Shown here one piece after another: positions 42,901-52,929 of a stretch of DNA of 64,000 bases. Source of the stretch: Symbiodinium natans (taxonomy: Eukaryota; Sar; Dinophyceae; Suessiales; Symbiodiniaceae); NCBI GenBank assembly GCA_905221605.1, contig CAJNDS010002823.1, forward strand, positions 332,001-396,000, written 5' to 3'. Under the pieces are notes generated by a model. It saw only the letters and a list, made by a program, of their open reading frames with translations, was not told the origin of the DNA and made no database searches. The position numbers and the translations under genes are program-made. Each line of letters begins with the position of its first letter. The first letter of the stretch is position 1.

Positions 42901-43850
42901 CTAGAGACGCCGTGACGATGGCGAGTCTCGCAGCAGTGTCGAGGCGTCGCCAGAAGCTACGAGTACCCGACATTGCTTAGAATGTGACCCAAGGTGATCG
43001 GCCCTCTTTCCGAGGTGCCACAGGGACCGCGAAGAACTGATGGCAGCTGCGTGCTTCCTGGAATGCGAAGGCTGCTGAGGATGGGGGAAAAAGAGGTGCA
43101 CGAATCGGAGGGGGAAGAGGGCGGCTGCGCGCGAGGCCACCGTGTTGGGAAAAGCGCCACGTTTGAGCAAGGCGCGGCTTCCTAGCCGATGCGTTCTGGG
43201 AGACTGGCGGCGTGCTGGGGCAACTTAGCAGCGCAACCATAAGCCGCATGCCAGCATGGGCTATTCTACCCTACAACCCCTTAAACTTATCATTCCTCCG
43301 CCTGCTTGTGCCCTGGCCTGCAGAGTGGGATGGTCTCCTATCTTCATCTTTCCGAATGTCGGAAACTGCTATGTCAGATGGGGCAGATCCGAGCATAAGC
43401 TGCGTAGTCGCAGACACGACTTCTGGAGGCCGCGTAGACCTCCTGAGGCGCCTTCGGCGCCCCTAAGGACCAGCAGCAGCATCTAAGGAGGGGCGCTGGC
43501 GTGCTGCGAGCTAGCAAGTTCTACTTGCTCATGCTGCAGCTCAACGTCGTCTCCCTTGGTGCTTCAAATGCTCGATGCGAATTGGGTCCCACGCGATGCT
43601 TGAGATGAGTCCCTGCGCCGTCGCGTATTCTTGCGGAAGTTTTTTCGAGTGTACCGCTGAAACAGAAGCCCACAGCAAGCGCCTGGAGCAGTTCTGATTC
43701 ATCCTGCCGTACATATTGCGGATGGCGTCGACGTAAGCGGCGTGATCTTGCTACGGAGTCATGAAGCGACAGAAAGGGCATTGATGCCCGACGCTCGCGC
43801 TTGCGCGGCAAGCGGCAGCCATGCCCATACGTATTTCGGAGCTTGGCAAC
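42900..43850. other. no supported gene
   Basis: GC-rich, without telomere tracts; short open frames on both strands and no recognisable motif. Confidence 0.4.
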
Positions 43851-43869
43851 CGTGTAAACTCCAGAAACC

Positions 43870-43985
43870 CAATGAACCCCATAAACCCTGAAACCGTATA
43901 AACCCTATAAACCCTATAAACCCTATAAACCCTATAAACCCTATAAACCCTATAAACCCTACAACCGCTACAAACCCTATGAACC
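43870..43985 (-). repeat. CCCTATAAA variant array
   Basis: A 9-bp unit (ACCCTATAA) repeated about eight times with a diverged edge on each side. A locally homogenised derivative of the telomere repeat. Confidence 0.95.
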
Positions 43986-44460
43986 ACTAAGAGTCTTTAA
44001 ACAGCAAACAGCCATCCCCCCCACCCCGGATGCAGTCGCTCAATTCAACGCCAGCTGCTTTTTCCCAGCGGCGGACTGAGAAGATCCGCGAGCCACAGTG
44101 GATTAAACACACGGTTTAGGTTTTAAGGTTTAGGATTTGTTAGGGCTACTGCTTGAAGGATTTGAAGGCTGGCAATTATATGAGTAAGCTATACAAGTAC
44201 CCTACATAAGGTTCGAACCCAATAGGGTTTCGGGTTTAGGGTTTTAGGGTTTAGGGTGTAGGGTTTAGGCCCCAAGCTGGAAGAGTGAGGTGGCTGTCGC
44301 TGAGGGTGGTTCTGAGGCTGCATACCCACCCATGAAACCCCTAAACCCTAAACCCTAAACCCTAAACCCTCTACTCTCTAAACCCCAAACCCCAAACCCT
44401 CCAGGCATTTTACTCTTCACCATTCATGAGCACCGTCCCTCCGGATCTCCGCTGCTTAGA

Positions 44461-44614
44461 CTACTTTTCCGTAAGAACCCCCAAAACATGAAAGATAATC
44501 ATCCCTATATTGCCCGCATAGGAAATATGTTTTTTTTTTTTCTCTCTCTCTCTCTCTCTCTTTTGATTTGATTTTTTGGGGGGGGAGGAGGAGGTTCTGA
44601 GGCAAAAAGTAGTA
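44461..44614. mobile_element. M4 inverted-repeat element (154 bp)
   Basis: CTACTTTTCCGTAAGAACCCC at the left; GGTTCTGAGGCAAAAAGTAGTAG at the right, inverted and diverged. A (TC)n block lies inside. Confidence 0.65.
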
Positions 44615-44813
44615 GATAAAAGCTAATCTGAAGGCGCAAGCAGTCTGCAATGAAGATGGACGTCTTCTGGGTTTATGCTTTATAAACGTCTCTAGGCTTT
44701 GGGCTGCAAACTCCAGATCCAAAACGCCCATGCAATGCGAATTGCGGGTTTCGAGCGCCAGAAGAAGATCACTCGCACCACTTCACGGTTTGCGGGTTTG
44801 GGTGTTAAAGCTT

Positions 44814-44935
44814 ACTCGGAGGTTCACGGCTAGATATAAGTGGCTTATAAGTAGGGTAACTATAACCATAGCTGGTTCTAATCTCTTTGGAGTACCGTAT
44901 GACCCTACTGAAACCCAACCTGCGAACCTTCAAGA
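44814..44935. mobile_element. M1 inverted-repeat element (122 bp)
   Basis: ACTCGGAGGTTCACGG and GCGAACCTTCAAG ends, with the family's GGCTTATAAGTAGGGTAACTAT core. Confidence 0.65.
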
Positions 44936-45015
44936 ATATTATCAGAGTACCACCTGGGTTTGGGGGTGCCTTATAGGCCTAAAGGGCTTGGAGTGGTAAC
45001 CCTACACCCTAAACC

Positions 45016-45065
45016 CTAAACCCTGAACCCTAAACCCTGAACCCTGAACCCTGAACCCTGAACCC
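45016..45065 (-). repeat. CCCTGAA variant tract
   Basis: CCCTAAA passing into four consecutive CCCTGAA units. Confidence 0.9.
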
Positions 45066-45224
45066 GTCAGATCTGTAGGGTCTGCGACTTGGCACAATTA
45101 TCACCAGGGTTTCATCCCAGGTTCCCCATCTGCAATATCAGGCTCTGGTTCTCCTCCCGTGGAAGTTGATGTTTTCTGAATTCAGGGTATCGACTTTGGA
45201 GTGGGAAGTTGCGTTCCTTTGTTC

Positions 45225-45311
45225 CCCTAAACCCTAAACCCTAAACCCTAAACCCTAAACCCTAAACCCTAAACCCTAAACCCTAAACCCTAAACCCTAA
45301 ACCCTAAACCC
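45225..45311 (-). repeat. CCCTAAA tract, about 12 copies
   Basis: Perfect array upstream of the exon at 45344. Confidence 0.97.
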
Positions 45312-45343
45312 CGTCTTAAAGCCTTCGGAGGTGGGAGGTTTAG

Positions 45344-46136
45344 CGGTGCCCAGCGCTGCTGGCAGCTCATGCTGGGCACGTCGTTCATCTAACACCGCGA
45401 GACCCTGTAGACCATCACACCCATGAGGTTTAGGGTTTAGGGTTTAGGGTTTAGGGTTAGGGTTTAGGGTTTAGGGTTTAGGGTTTAGGGTTTAGGGTTT
45501 AGGGTTTAGGGTTTAGGGTTTAATTAGGGTTCATGGTTTATAGGGTGCAGAGACTTTCAATCTTCCAGATGGCGGTTGGGAGAGTGACACAAGCGGGAGA
45601 TCCCAGCCAACAGACGGAGAAAGCGCGACGCCTCAGTGGGGGCCAGGCTTGGAGCTTTCAACTTGCTAAGGCTTCGGGCTTCAGGGCTTCATTGTTTAGG
45701 GTTTAGGGGTTTAGGGTTTATGAGTTCGAAGTTGAGAGATTTAGGATCTCTTTCGGTGTGAGGTGCTTCAACATTGCACGAGCACAAGCACGATAATGGC
45801 TAAGCTTAGCTCCTGATACCGTGATTTGGAGGCAAGCACACGCGAGCACTGCAGCACTCAGCCCAGCTCCCACGCCATCGATCACAACCCTAGACCCTAA
45901 ATTTCTAAACCGCTGAACCCCTAACCCCATAAACCCCTAAACCCCTAAACTTGTAAACCCAAAACCCAACAAACCCTGTAAACCCTAAAGCCCCTGCAGA
46001 ATTCTCTCCTTCTTCTGGGCAATTGGAAGCACTGAAGGGATACATAGGGATGTCTCACACACTTTACCTGTATGGCTTCGATTCTTGCAAAGCTCCACCC
46101 TACGGCCTAAAAACTCGAAAGCCGCAAAATTCCTGA
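45344..46136 (+). CDS. candidate 4-exon gene end, unknown product
   Basis: Exons 45344-45427, 45569-45700, 45832-45892 and 46000-46136 (TGA). The first two donors are GAG|GTTTAGGG and AGG|GTTTAGGG; the second acceptor (GAGACTTTCAATCTTCCAG) has a strong pyrimidine tract. The phase from exon 1 to 2 matches directly. Exon 2 is open for 44 codons (GDPSQQTEKARRLSGGQAWS) and the last for 44 plus stop (QLEALKGYIGMSHTLYLYGF). Exon 3 needs a GA donor and is the weak link; a minus-strand frame of 70 codons overlaps it. No family recognised. Confidence 0.35.
45428..45522 (+). repeat. TTTAGGG tract, about 13 copies, at an intron start
   Basis: Begins exactly at the modelled donor after 45427. Confidence 0.97.
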
Positions 46137-46362
46137 GCCCTGAAACCCAAACCCTCACCATGGGTGGACCTTAGCATTCCCCAGACCACCTAAACCGTCA
46201 AACCCCAACAAACCATCCCGCATGCTGCGTCTGAAGCTGTGGAATTAGGGGATTATGCCCACGCTCAACCCTAAGCCCGTTTAAAGGGCTTGCAAAACCG
46301 CAAGTGAATCGGGGCATTCTGGGCAGCGCGGGCCTATCTTGGGCTGTTGAGGGATTCGGGGC

Positions 46363-46497
46363 CCTTCGACTATACTCCACTTAGAACCTTAAATAAAAAC
46401 AATATTTTAAATATCCTCTTGGGTTTTTATATCAACCAAAAAGATAATTCATAATTCCCCAAAAAGGATATAGTCCGGCTCGGCCTCCTCGAAGGGA
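46363..46497. mobile_element. possible inverted-repeat element with AT-rich core
   Basis: CCCTTCGACTATACTCC at the left; GGATATAGTCCGG...CTCGAAGGG at the right, diverged. Confidence 0.4.
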
Positions 46498-46624
46498 ACC
46501 TTAAGGCCTTAAGGCTCCGGAGCCAGGTTCACTGTGTCGGGGGTAGGGGGGGGGGACCTTAGGGGCCTGTAGGGCTTCGTAGGTTTTTTGAAGATTTTTG
46601 TTTTCAAAGGCTACAGCCGAAGCC

Positions 46625-46692
46625 CACCCTAAACCCTAAACCCTAAACCCTAAACCCTAAACCCTAAACCCTAAACCCTAAACCCTAAACCG
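46625..46692 (-). repeat. CCCTAAA tract
   Basis: About ten copies upstream of the exon-like segment 46709-46778. Confidence 0.97.
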
Positions 46693-46708
46693 CTGGGGCG
46701 CCCGGCCA

Positions 46709-46778
46709 AGCGCTTGGCGAGAGGCGCCTGGTCCAAGAGTGCGAGTGCTTTGGGAAATGCAGGCAGCCCAAGGGCATG
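46709..46778 (+). CDS. candidate internal exon, frame unresolved
   Basis: Lies between CCCTAAA and TTTAGGG tracts, with acceptor CGCCCGGCCAAG and donor ATG|GTGTTTAGGG. All three frames are open; the most protein-like gives LGERRLVQECECFGKCRQPK. Product unknown. Confidence 0.3.
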
Positions 46779-46780
46779 GT

Positions 46781-47017
46781 GTTTAGGGTTTAGGGTTCAG
46801 GGTTCAGGGTTTAGGGTTTGGGTTTTAGGGTTTAGGGTTTAGGGTTTAGGGTTTAGGGTTTAGGGTTTAGGGTTTAGGGTTTAGGGTTTAGGGTTTAGGG
46901 TTTAGGGTTTAGGGTTTAGGGTTTAGGGTTTAGGGTTTAGGGTTAGGGTTTAGGGTTCAGGGTTTAGGGTTTCGGGGTTTAGGGTTCAGGGTTCAGGGTT
47001 TAGGGTTTCGGGTTTAG
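46781..47017 (+). repeat. longest TTTAGGG tract, about 33 copies
   Basis: Nearly perfect centre, with TTCAGGG and TTTCGGG variants at both edges. Confidence 0.97.
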
Positions 47018-47554
47018 GGAATGAACCTCCAAGTACATCCTTAAACCCTTCGTCTTGTCTTCCCTTGCTTCTCCGCGGCTGCAGATCTACGGCTTGGGTT
47101 GAGGTAGAAATCGAGTAGTCCTTACACCCCGTCCTTCAAGAGGGAAACCGTGCCCTTAAGAGCTGAGATGGTTGCAAGAGGTGCGAAGCACCTTTATGTC
47201 GAATAGCTTGGCAAGCATCTGAAGCCTGACTCAGTTGAACACACACGGGAGTTTACGAAAAAAAGGGGACCCCCATAATAGCCCCCCCAAATGGTTAAAA
47301 CCCAATGATAACTGTACTTATAACCCAGTTATAACTATATTGGGGCACTTAAGGGGCTCATATGTGGGGTTACAAGTACAGCTATCGGCCTAATAAGTAC
47401 CATGAACCTCCAAGTACCAGCATGGGCTTTTGTACCCTATAACCCCTTAACACGGCCCCTTATAGGGATGATTGTGGGGATACCCTAAACCCTAAACCCT
47501 AAACCCTAAACCCTTTGCAGGGCCGAATAACCCATCCTGGTAGGGTTTTGCTAG
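47018..47554. other. no supported gene; M1 remnants
   Basis: A solo M1 right end lies at 47022-47035 (ATGAACCTCCAAGT), and a short diverged M1 element at 47347-47415. A CCCTAAA tract is at 47482-47515. Confidence 0.5.
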
Positions 47555-47635
47555 GGGAGCAAAGAAGCCGCAGCCTGCGGGACGCCTCGCCCAGGTCCTG
47601 GCTCGCGCTCACCTGCGTCAACTACGTCTACATCA
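47555..47635 (+). CDS. candidate internal exon with GC donor
   Basis: Acceptor GTAGGGTTTTGCTAG, 26 codons open (RDASPRSWLALTCVNYVYI), then ATCA|GCTTAGGG, where the donor would be GC inside the first TTTAGGG repeat. Flanked by CCCTAAA upstream and TTTAGGG downstream. No family recognised. Confidence 0.35.
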
Positions 47636-47636
47636 G

Positions 47637-47762
47637 CTTAGGGTTTAGGGTTTAGGGTTTAGGGTTTTGGGTTTTGGGGTTTAGGGTTTAGGGTTTAGGG
47701 TTTAGGGTTTAGGGTTTAGGGTTTAGGGTTTAGGGTTTAGGGTTTAGGGTTTAGGGTTTGGG
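47637..47762 (+). repeat. TTTAGGG tract, about 17 copies
   Basis: Starts at the modelled GC donor. Confidence 0.97.
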
Positions 47763-48206
47763 GTGCTTGTCAGGGTTGTAAGAGGTACCTGTCCTAGTTA
47801 CTAGATAGAACTCAAGTAAGAACACGGCTACCCTTCTACAATGCTGCGTCAGAACCTTCAAGCAGATAAGGGCTGGGGGACTCCAGGCGCCAGTAACTGG
47901 AAAGGCCCTCGAACCCTGAACCCCCAAGGTTTCGGTGTCATTAACGGGATTAACCCCATAAACCCTAAACCGCAGAGGGTGTAAAAGAGGGCGACCCGGG
48001 CTTTCGGCTTTGTTGGCTAGAAGCCTGCCTCGCAACCCTGCAATCCCCAAGTTGTCCCTGAGGTTTAGGGTTGAGGGTGAAAAAGGGGAGGTCCGTACCC
48101 AAACCCCCTTTTTACTGCACCCTAAACCCCGGTCGCCTAATTCGACTGGCAGGTGCCTGGGTACCTACAGGCGCTTATAGCAAGGGCGGAGCTATATCAT
48201 TGTAGC

Positions 48207-48317
48207 CTAGACCCGGGAGTAACCTAGGAATGAAAGGGTATCCTTTTGGGTTTTAAGGGGATTATAAGGGAATCCCAACCCTAAAAAGAGGAAAAACGGG
48301 CCTACTCCCGGTCCTAG
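48207..48317. mobile_element. M6 inverted-repeat element (111 bp)
   Basis: CTAGACCCGGGAGTA at the left; TACTCCCGGTCCTAG at the right. Shares CTTTTGGGTTTTAAGGGGATTATAAGGGAA-like core sequence with the copy at 49818. Confidence 0.7.
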
Positions 48318-48414
48318 TGGCTGAAGTGGGAGTGGAACCACAGCACAGGAACGTACGTATAACCTTACTTGCCAAGTACCTGCGAACCTGACACCCCAAA
48401 ACCCTAAACACAAA

Positions 48415-48512
48415 AACCCTAAACCCTAAACCCTAAACCGTAAACCCTAAACCCTAGACCCTAGACCCTAGACCCTAGACCCTAGACCCTAGACCCTAGA
48501 CCCTAAACCCTA
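48415..48512 (-). repeat. CCCTAAA tract with a block of CCCTAGA
   Basis: Eight consecutive CCCTAGA units lie inside CCCTAAA sequence. Confidence 0.95.
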
Positions 48513-48535
48513 CCTTGGTCCAGGCCTTCAGTCCT

Positions 48536-48598
48536 CCGGTCTCCGTGAGGGTTCCCAGAAGAATCTACGAATCTACGCAAGATGGACTTCCCTGAACC
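48536..48598 (+). other. exon-like stretch after a pyrimidine-rich AG
   Basis: Follows CCAGGCCTTCAG and is open (LREGSQKNLRIYARW), but no GT or GC donor is visible before the next CCCTAAA tract. Confidence 0.25.
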
Positions 48599-48599
48599 C

Positions 48600-48672
48600 T
48601 AAACCCTAAACCCTAAACCCTAACCCTAAACACTAAACCCTAAACCCTAAACCCTAAACCCTAAACCCTACC
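48600..48672 (-). repeat. CCCTAAA tract
   Basis: About ten copies with one CCCTAAC/ACTAAA variant. Confidence 0.95.
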
Positions 48673-48855
48673 TTGGTCCATTTGACAATAAAGTTTCTAC
48701 CTTGGCCTTCAAGGGGTCCCCATCACACAAATCTTTTATGATTATGCTACCTCAAAGTTTGTTTATTTGATTAAAAGACGAAACTTAATTCTACTTGGTC
48801 ATGGGTTTATAAACTATTCGATGGAATATAAAGTAGCTTTAGGGGACCAAGTAAA

Positions 48856-48966
48856 CTAGTAATTGCTTAGGACCCCCCCCCCAAAAAAAAAAAACACGTA
48901 TTCTTCCTTATTGAGGGTAATATAGGGACAGTTTAATAATTTTTGTGGTTCTTAAGCAAATAGTAG
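48856..48966. mobile_element. M4 inverted-repeat element (111 bp)
   Basis: CTAGTAATTGCTTAGGACCCC at the left and GGTTCTTAAGCAAATAGTAG at the right. Confidence 0.75.
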
Positions 48967-49100
48967 AGAATACGAAAGGTACACGGACACCTTAATACAG
49001 GTTCGAGGTCGGGGATGGAAGGAAAAATACCAAAAGCCATTTGGTGTCGTTCACGAAGAAAGCTGAACATTATCTCGAGCCTCGCTGCTCTGAAGAGTTT

Positions 49101-49213
49101 GTTTAGGGTTTAGGGTTTAGGGTTTAGGGTTTAGGGTTTAGGGTTTAGGGTTTAGGGTTTAGGGTTTAGGGTTTAGGGTTTAGGGTTTATGGTTTAGGGT
49201 TTAGGGTTTAGGA
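49101..49213 (+). repeat. TTTAGGG tract, about 16 copies
   Basis: One TTTATGG variant near the right end. Confidence 0.97.
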
Positions 49214-49464
49214 TGACCAACCACTCCTAAAAAAAGAGGATGGCTGGTTCCCATTCTCTACCCAGACCACTCTGGAAACCTGGTCATCAAACCCTGTAAA
49301 CACAACACCCTGAAGGCTTTCAACTCTAAACTACTAAATCCTAAACCCTAAACACTAACCCTAAACCCTAAACCCTAACCCCTAAACCCTAAACCCTAAA
49401 CCCTACTCCCCAAAAGGGATGTAAACGGCAACATCAATCCGAGAGGGGTGCCTTCTTCTTCCAG

Positions 49465-50252
49465 GGCAAGCTGCGAGTCCCTGGCTGCCTCCAGCGGCGA
49501 CGACGCTACTTGGACAAAAGAGCACGATTTCGGGTTTAGGGTTTAGGGTTTAGGGCTAGGGTTTAGGGTTTAGGGTTTAGGGTTTAGGGTTTAGGGTTTA
49601 GGGTTTAGGGTTTAGGGTTTAGGGCTAGGGTTTAGGGTTTAGGGTTTAGGGTTTAGGGTTTAGGGTTTAGGGTTTAGGGTTTAGGGTTTAGGGTTTAGGG
49701 TTTAGGGTTGAGGGTTTAGGGTTCAGGGAAGGAAAGTCTTCATGCTTAACCCCTCTATATGATCCCGGACACCCGGGCGAGACCTTAGATGGTCCCCACG
49801 TTGTTGTGGGGCTTATACTAGGCTGCCCCCAGTAACCTAGGCTTAAAAAGGGTGGCCTTTTTTGCTTAAAGGGGTTTATAAGGGAACCTAACCCCCCCCA
49901 GAAAGGGAATAAGGGTACTACTGGGCATCCTAGTATATGGGGCTTACATAAGGTGTGTATAGGGTTTACGTTTATAGGCTTTCTTGGGGGGGTGTTGGGG
50001 GGCACGTTTGAGAAGCTTCCTTGGCAGGCCAGATCCCAAGAAACGGGAATGTTGGTACTACAGCACATGAAATTCCAGAAGTCGGGTTCCGGGCTTTGGG
50101 GGAACGCTAGAAGGCTGGGAGCCAAATATCCCTCATCCATGAAGGAGGAGAGCCTTCCAGTCCAGACTGCTCTCAGACCCCGGCGCGAGACATTTTTTTA
50201 CGTGGCTCGCGGCGCAGGGAATGATAACAACCGTTGCTGCCCGCAGCTTTGA
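49465..50252 (+). CDS. candidate 2-exon gene end, unknown product
   Basis: Exon 49465-49533 follows a textbook acceptor (GTGCCTTCTTCTTCCAG) and ends CGG|GTTTAGGG; exon 50028-50252 follows GAAGCTTCCTTGGCAG and ends in TGA. Phases match (0/0). The last exon is open for 74 codons (LVLQHMKFQKSGSGLWGNAR). The intron holds a 200-bp TTTAGGG tract and a complete M6 element. A 95-codon minus-strand frame overlaps 50173-50457, so strand is not certain. In exon 1 a second frame is also open. Confidence 0.35.
49534..49730 (+). repeat. TTTAGGG tract, about 27 copies, at an intron start
   Basis: Two GGGCTAGGG variants occur 90 bp apart, hinting at duplication of a longer block. Confidence 0.97.
49818..49933. 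mobile_element. M6 inverted-repeat element (116 bp)
   Basis: CTAGGCTGCCCCCAGTA at the left; TACTGGGCATCCTAG at the right; flanked by TA on both sides. Confidence 0.7.
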
Positions 50253-51000
50253 CACTTTGGTCGCGGGGAGTCTTTTGTGGGTCTTCTCTCTCTCCTGACC
50301 TGCATGCCGTAGAGAGAGGAAAACAGTTGGGACATCGAGGCTGGGCCCTCCAAACCAAGTAAGGCCAAAGAATATGCAGGGTACTCTTCAAGTATTCTGC
50401 TAGAACTGCGGGGGCTTGGGGGTTTAGGAATTCGGTGAGCAACCGGAGAAGGCACAAACCAACAGCTCCTATTGCCTCCGATCAGAAATCCTAGATGCAC
50501 TGCGGACTGCGATGAGGGTCGGAGAGTTTCCCACTGAGCTTAATACCAATAACCTTCATGAAGGAAGGCTCATAGTTCATCATACTCCTTACTTATGGGC
50601 TTTTGGGGGCTGTCTAGGGTCTACCCTAAACCCTAAACCCTAAACACTAAAAACCCTGAAGGGTCCCTGGCATCCGTCTGAGGCCTTTTCGGGAATGGCT
50701 TGCAACTTGCCAGGTCTGCAAAAATGGGTCTCGAGTTCTGGAGGCTTGACCGAGCAAGTACAGTTTAAGGTTTAGGGCCCTAAACCCTAAACCCTAAAAT
50801 GCGGCCCAGGATGTCGGGGTTAAAAGAAGGCCCACGTAGAGAGAGATCCGAATTGGGAAGGGCTCTAGGCAATAACATTGCCGTTACTACGAGCAGGGTG
50901 TCGCCGCCAATCGCCCCAATCCCGGATGTTGTGGAATCTGAGCCTTTAGTTTGTCAGGGTGCAATATGAGCCGGCCCCGAACCCATCAAAAGGTCAAACC
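50253..51000. other. no firm gene; two weak exon signals
   Basis: A short stretch ending CCAAACCAA|GTAAGG (50361) has a good donor. CCCTAAA tracts are at 50624-50650 and 50780-50800. Confidence 0.3.
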
Positions 51001-51055
51001 CTAAACCCTAAACCCTAAACCCTAAACCCTAAACCCTAAACCCTAGACCCTAAAC
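51001..51055 (-). repeat. CCCTAAA tract
   Basis: About eight copies. Confidence 0.95.
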
Positions 51056-51072
51056 CCTACCACCCACCGCAG

Positions 51073-51145
51073 CCAACCCGTGTTCAGAGTTGGGCTTCGG
51101 GGGCTTATTATCCACGGCACGGTTCGGGGCAGGGTTGGCATGAAG
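51073..51145 (+). CDS. candidate internal exon, unknown product
   Basis: Acceptor ACCACCCACCGCAG, 24 codons open (VGLRGLIIHGTVRGRVGMK), donor AAG|GTTGGT. The frame stays open to about 51187 if the donor is not used. No family recognised. Confidence 0.3.
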
Positions 51146-51196
51146 GTTGGTCAAGCTTCTGGGCCTTATGGATGCAGTAGGATAAGGCGGCTGTGC

Positions 51197-51282
51197 CCTA
51201 AACCCTAAACCCTAAACCCTAAACCCTAAACCCTAAACCCTAAACCCTAAACCCTAAACCCCAAACCCTAAACCCTAAACCT
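51197..51282 (-). repeat. CCCTAAA tract, about 12 copies
   Basis: One CCCCAAA variant. Confidence 0.97.
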
Positions 51283-51301
51283 TGCGGGTTGGGTTTGCAA
51301 G

Positions 51302-51367
51302 GCGGATGGACAGGCCAGCGCCACATACTTAAGTCCGCTGAAGGTTGAGGCTTCTTCAAGCCCGTAA
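51302..51367 (+). CDS. candidate terminal exon
   Basis: Follows GGGTTTGCAAG and reads 21 codons to TAA (DGQASATYLSPLKVEASSS). Short, so weak. Confidence 0.25.
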   Translation, partial: ADGQASATYLSPLKVEASSSP

Positions 51368-51550
51368 CCTTCAGCTCAAAGCCTCTAGGGTTTAGGGTTT
51401 AAGGTTTAGGGTTTCCTAGTTTCACACCCGGCAGGGTGTGGGACTCTTCTGAGCCTGCAACTGGAGGCCTTTGATTTCTCATGGGGTTGGGGCGGCCGCC
51501 GCGATCAAAGCGCTGCATCAATGCCTTTGGCAGTTGTAAAAAGATCCCGG

Positions 51551-51586
<36 letters not shown>

Positions 51587-51736
51587 TGAGGCTATAGGGT
51601 TTAGAGATTACATTCCCTAAATTTTGGTGTGCTTTGTTACTTTTTTTCCGGGTGAGTCAGTTTGGGTGCTATACTCAACCAGTCTCGAAGAGGATTAGTG
51701 CCACCAACCTGTCGGCAACTGGAGTCCTGGCAGTAT

Positions 51737-51846
51737 ACTTGGAGGTTCATGGGTAGTTATAAGTAGCGTTAGAAGTGCCCTAAAATAAAGTATAGATACC
51801 CTACTTAAAACCCAACATAGAACTAATTACCCATAAACCTTCAACT
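51737..51846. mobile_element. M1 inverted-repeat element (110 bp)
   Basis: ACTTGGAGGTTCATGGGTAG and CCATAAACCTTCAACT ends; TA before the left end. Confidence 0.7.
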
Positions 51847-52257
51847 AGTCGTTGGTATCGAATTAGCCTGTTCATGGTTGGTGAAGCCCTAACCCTATGC
51901 AAGCCCTGTAAACATTTGCCTAGGATGCCCCTGCGAGAAAAGAAAATGCCAGATTCCCCCGCGAGGGACTTCCAGGAAGCATGAAGGGGGTGGACCTGAC
52001 CGGTGTGCGTTTTGGGAACCCTAAACCCTAAACCCTAAACCCTAAACCCTAAACCCTCCACCCTAAACCCTAACCCTAAACCCTAACCCTAAACCCTGAA
52101 CCCTAAACCGGGCAACCTAAAGTACACAAAACAGAGACCCCAAAAGGGCCCCGCATTGTCAGATCGACACCCCATGTGCGGTCTCTCCAGTTTGAGAGCC
52201 ACAGGCTATAGGATATCCCAAGTGCCGCCGCGCAAATCTCCTGCATGGGTTTTAAAA

Positions 52258-52423
52258 GGGTTTAGGGTTTAGGGTTTCGGGTTTAGGGTTTCGGGTTTTT
52301 AGGGTTTCGGGTTTTGGGTTTTAGGGTTTCGGGTTTTGGGTTTTAGGGTTTTGGGTTTTAGGGTTTTGGGGTTTTGGGTTTCGGCTTTTAGGGTTTAGGG
52401 TTTAGGGTTTAGGGTTTAGGGTA
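52258..52423 (+). repeat. TTTAGGG / TTTCGGG / TTTTGGG mixed tract
   Basis: Alternating variants in small blocks, perfect TTTAGGG at the right edge. Confidence 0.95.
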
Positions 52424-52676
52424 TTCAACCCACCACAAGGCCGGAGAAAAAGAGCTAAAACTCCACAATCCCTCTGGCTCAAAACTGTGTAAACTATGAA
52501 TCCTGTTGGCCTTTTGAGCCCTGAACAATAACATGTAATGTAGTGCCCAAAGGCTTGATGGGGGGGCTGGGGGTTCATTGGGCCATCATACTCTGAGGTC
52601 TCAGTAGGAATCGACCGCGCAAACAAATGCACTTTTCCTAACTCACTTGAATCCCCGCCCCTACCGAGACTTACAG

Positions 52677-52845
52677 ACAAAACAAGCTGCAAGAGTGTTT
52701 TGAACATTCGGAAGCCCGGGTGAAGGTCGCCCAAGACGTAACTGAGAACAATCTCGAGCGTGAATGGTCTGTAGCATGTAGAGCCTCTAGAGGTTCAACG
52801 GGCTCCGGGAGGAAACCGCCTAAGACGATGCTTCCGATGATTCCG
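52677..52845 (+). CDS. candidate internal exon, coiled-coil-like, unknown product
   Basis: Acceptor CCCGCCCCTACCGAGACTTACAG, 56 codons open, donor CCG|GTGAGA. The first half is rich in Glu, Gln and Arg (QNKLQECFEHSEARVKVAQD) as in a helical segment; the second is basic (SGRKPPKTMLPMIP). It is among the longest single exons here with clear signals at both ends. A minus-strand frame of 110 codons runs through 52402-52734, so strand is not certain. Confidence 0.4.
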
Positions 52846-52882
52846 GTGAGAAGCTTTTGGAACATGTGCAGAACCTGCGCGA

Positions 52883-52928
52883 CCCTAAACCCTAAACCCT
52901 AAACCCTAAACCCTAACCCTAAACCCCG
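52883..52928 (-). repeat. CCCTAAA tract
   Basis: About six copies. Confidence 0.95.
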
Positions 52929-52929
52929 A

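Noticed and set aside
43751-43987. (VYR)n peptide on the minus strand
   Set aside because: Translation of the CCCTATAAA array.
45718-45930. Minus-strand frame of 70 codons with protein-like composition
   Set aside because: It conflicts with the + model at 45344-46136; it was not chosen but cannot be excluded.
45225-49730. True chromosome end
   Set aside because: Tracts are short, in both orientations and interleaved with unique DNA throughout the window, so they are interstitial.
49953-50500. Minus-strand frames of about 95-100 codons over 50173-50500
   Set aside because: They are open but lack recognisable motifs and clear splice signals; the + model with strong acceptors was preferred, with low confidence.
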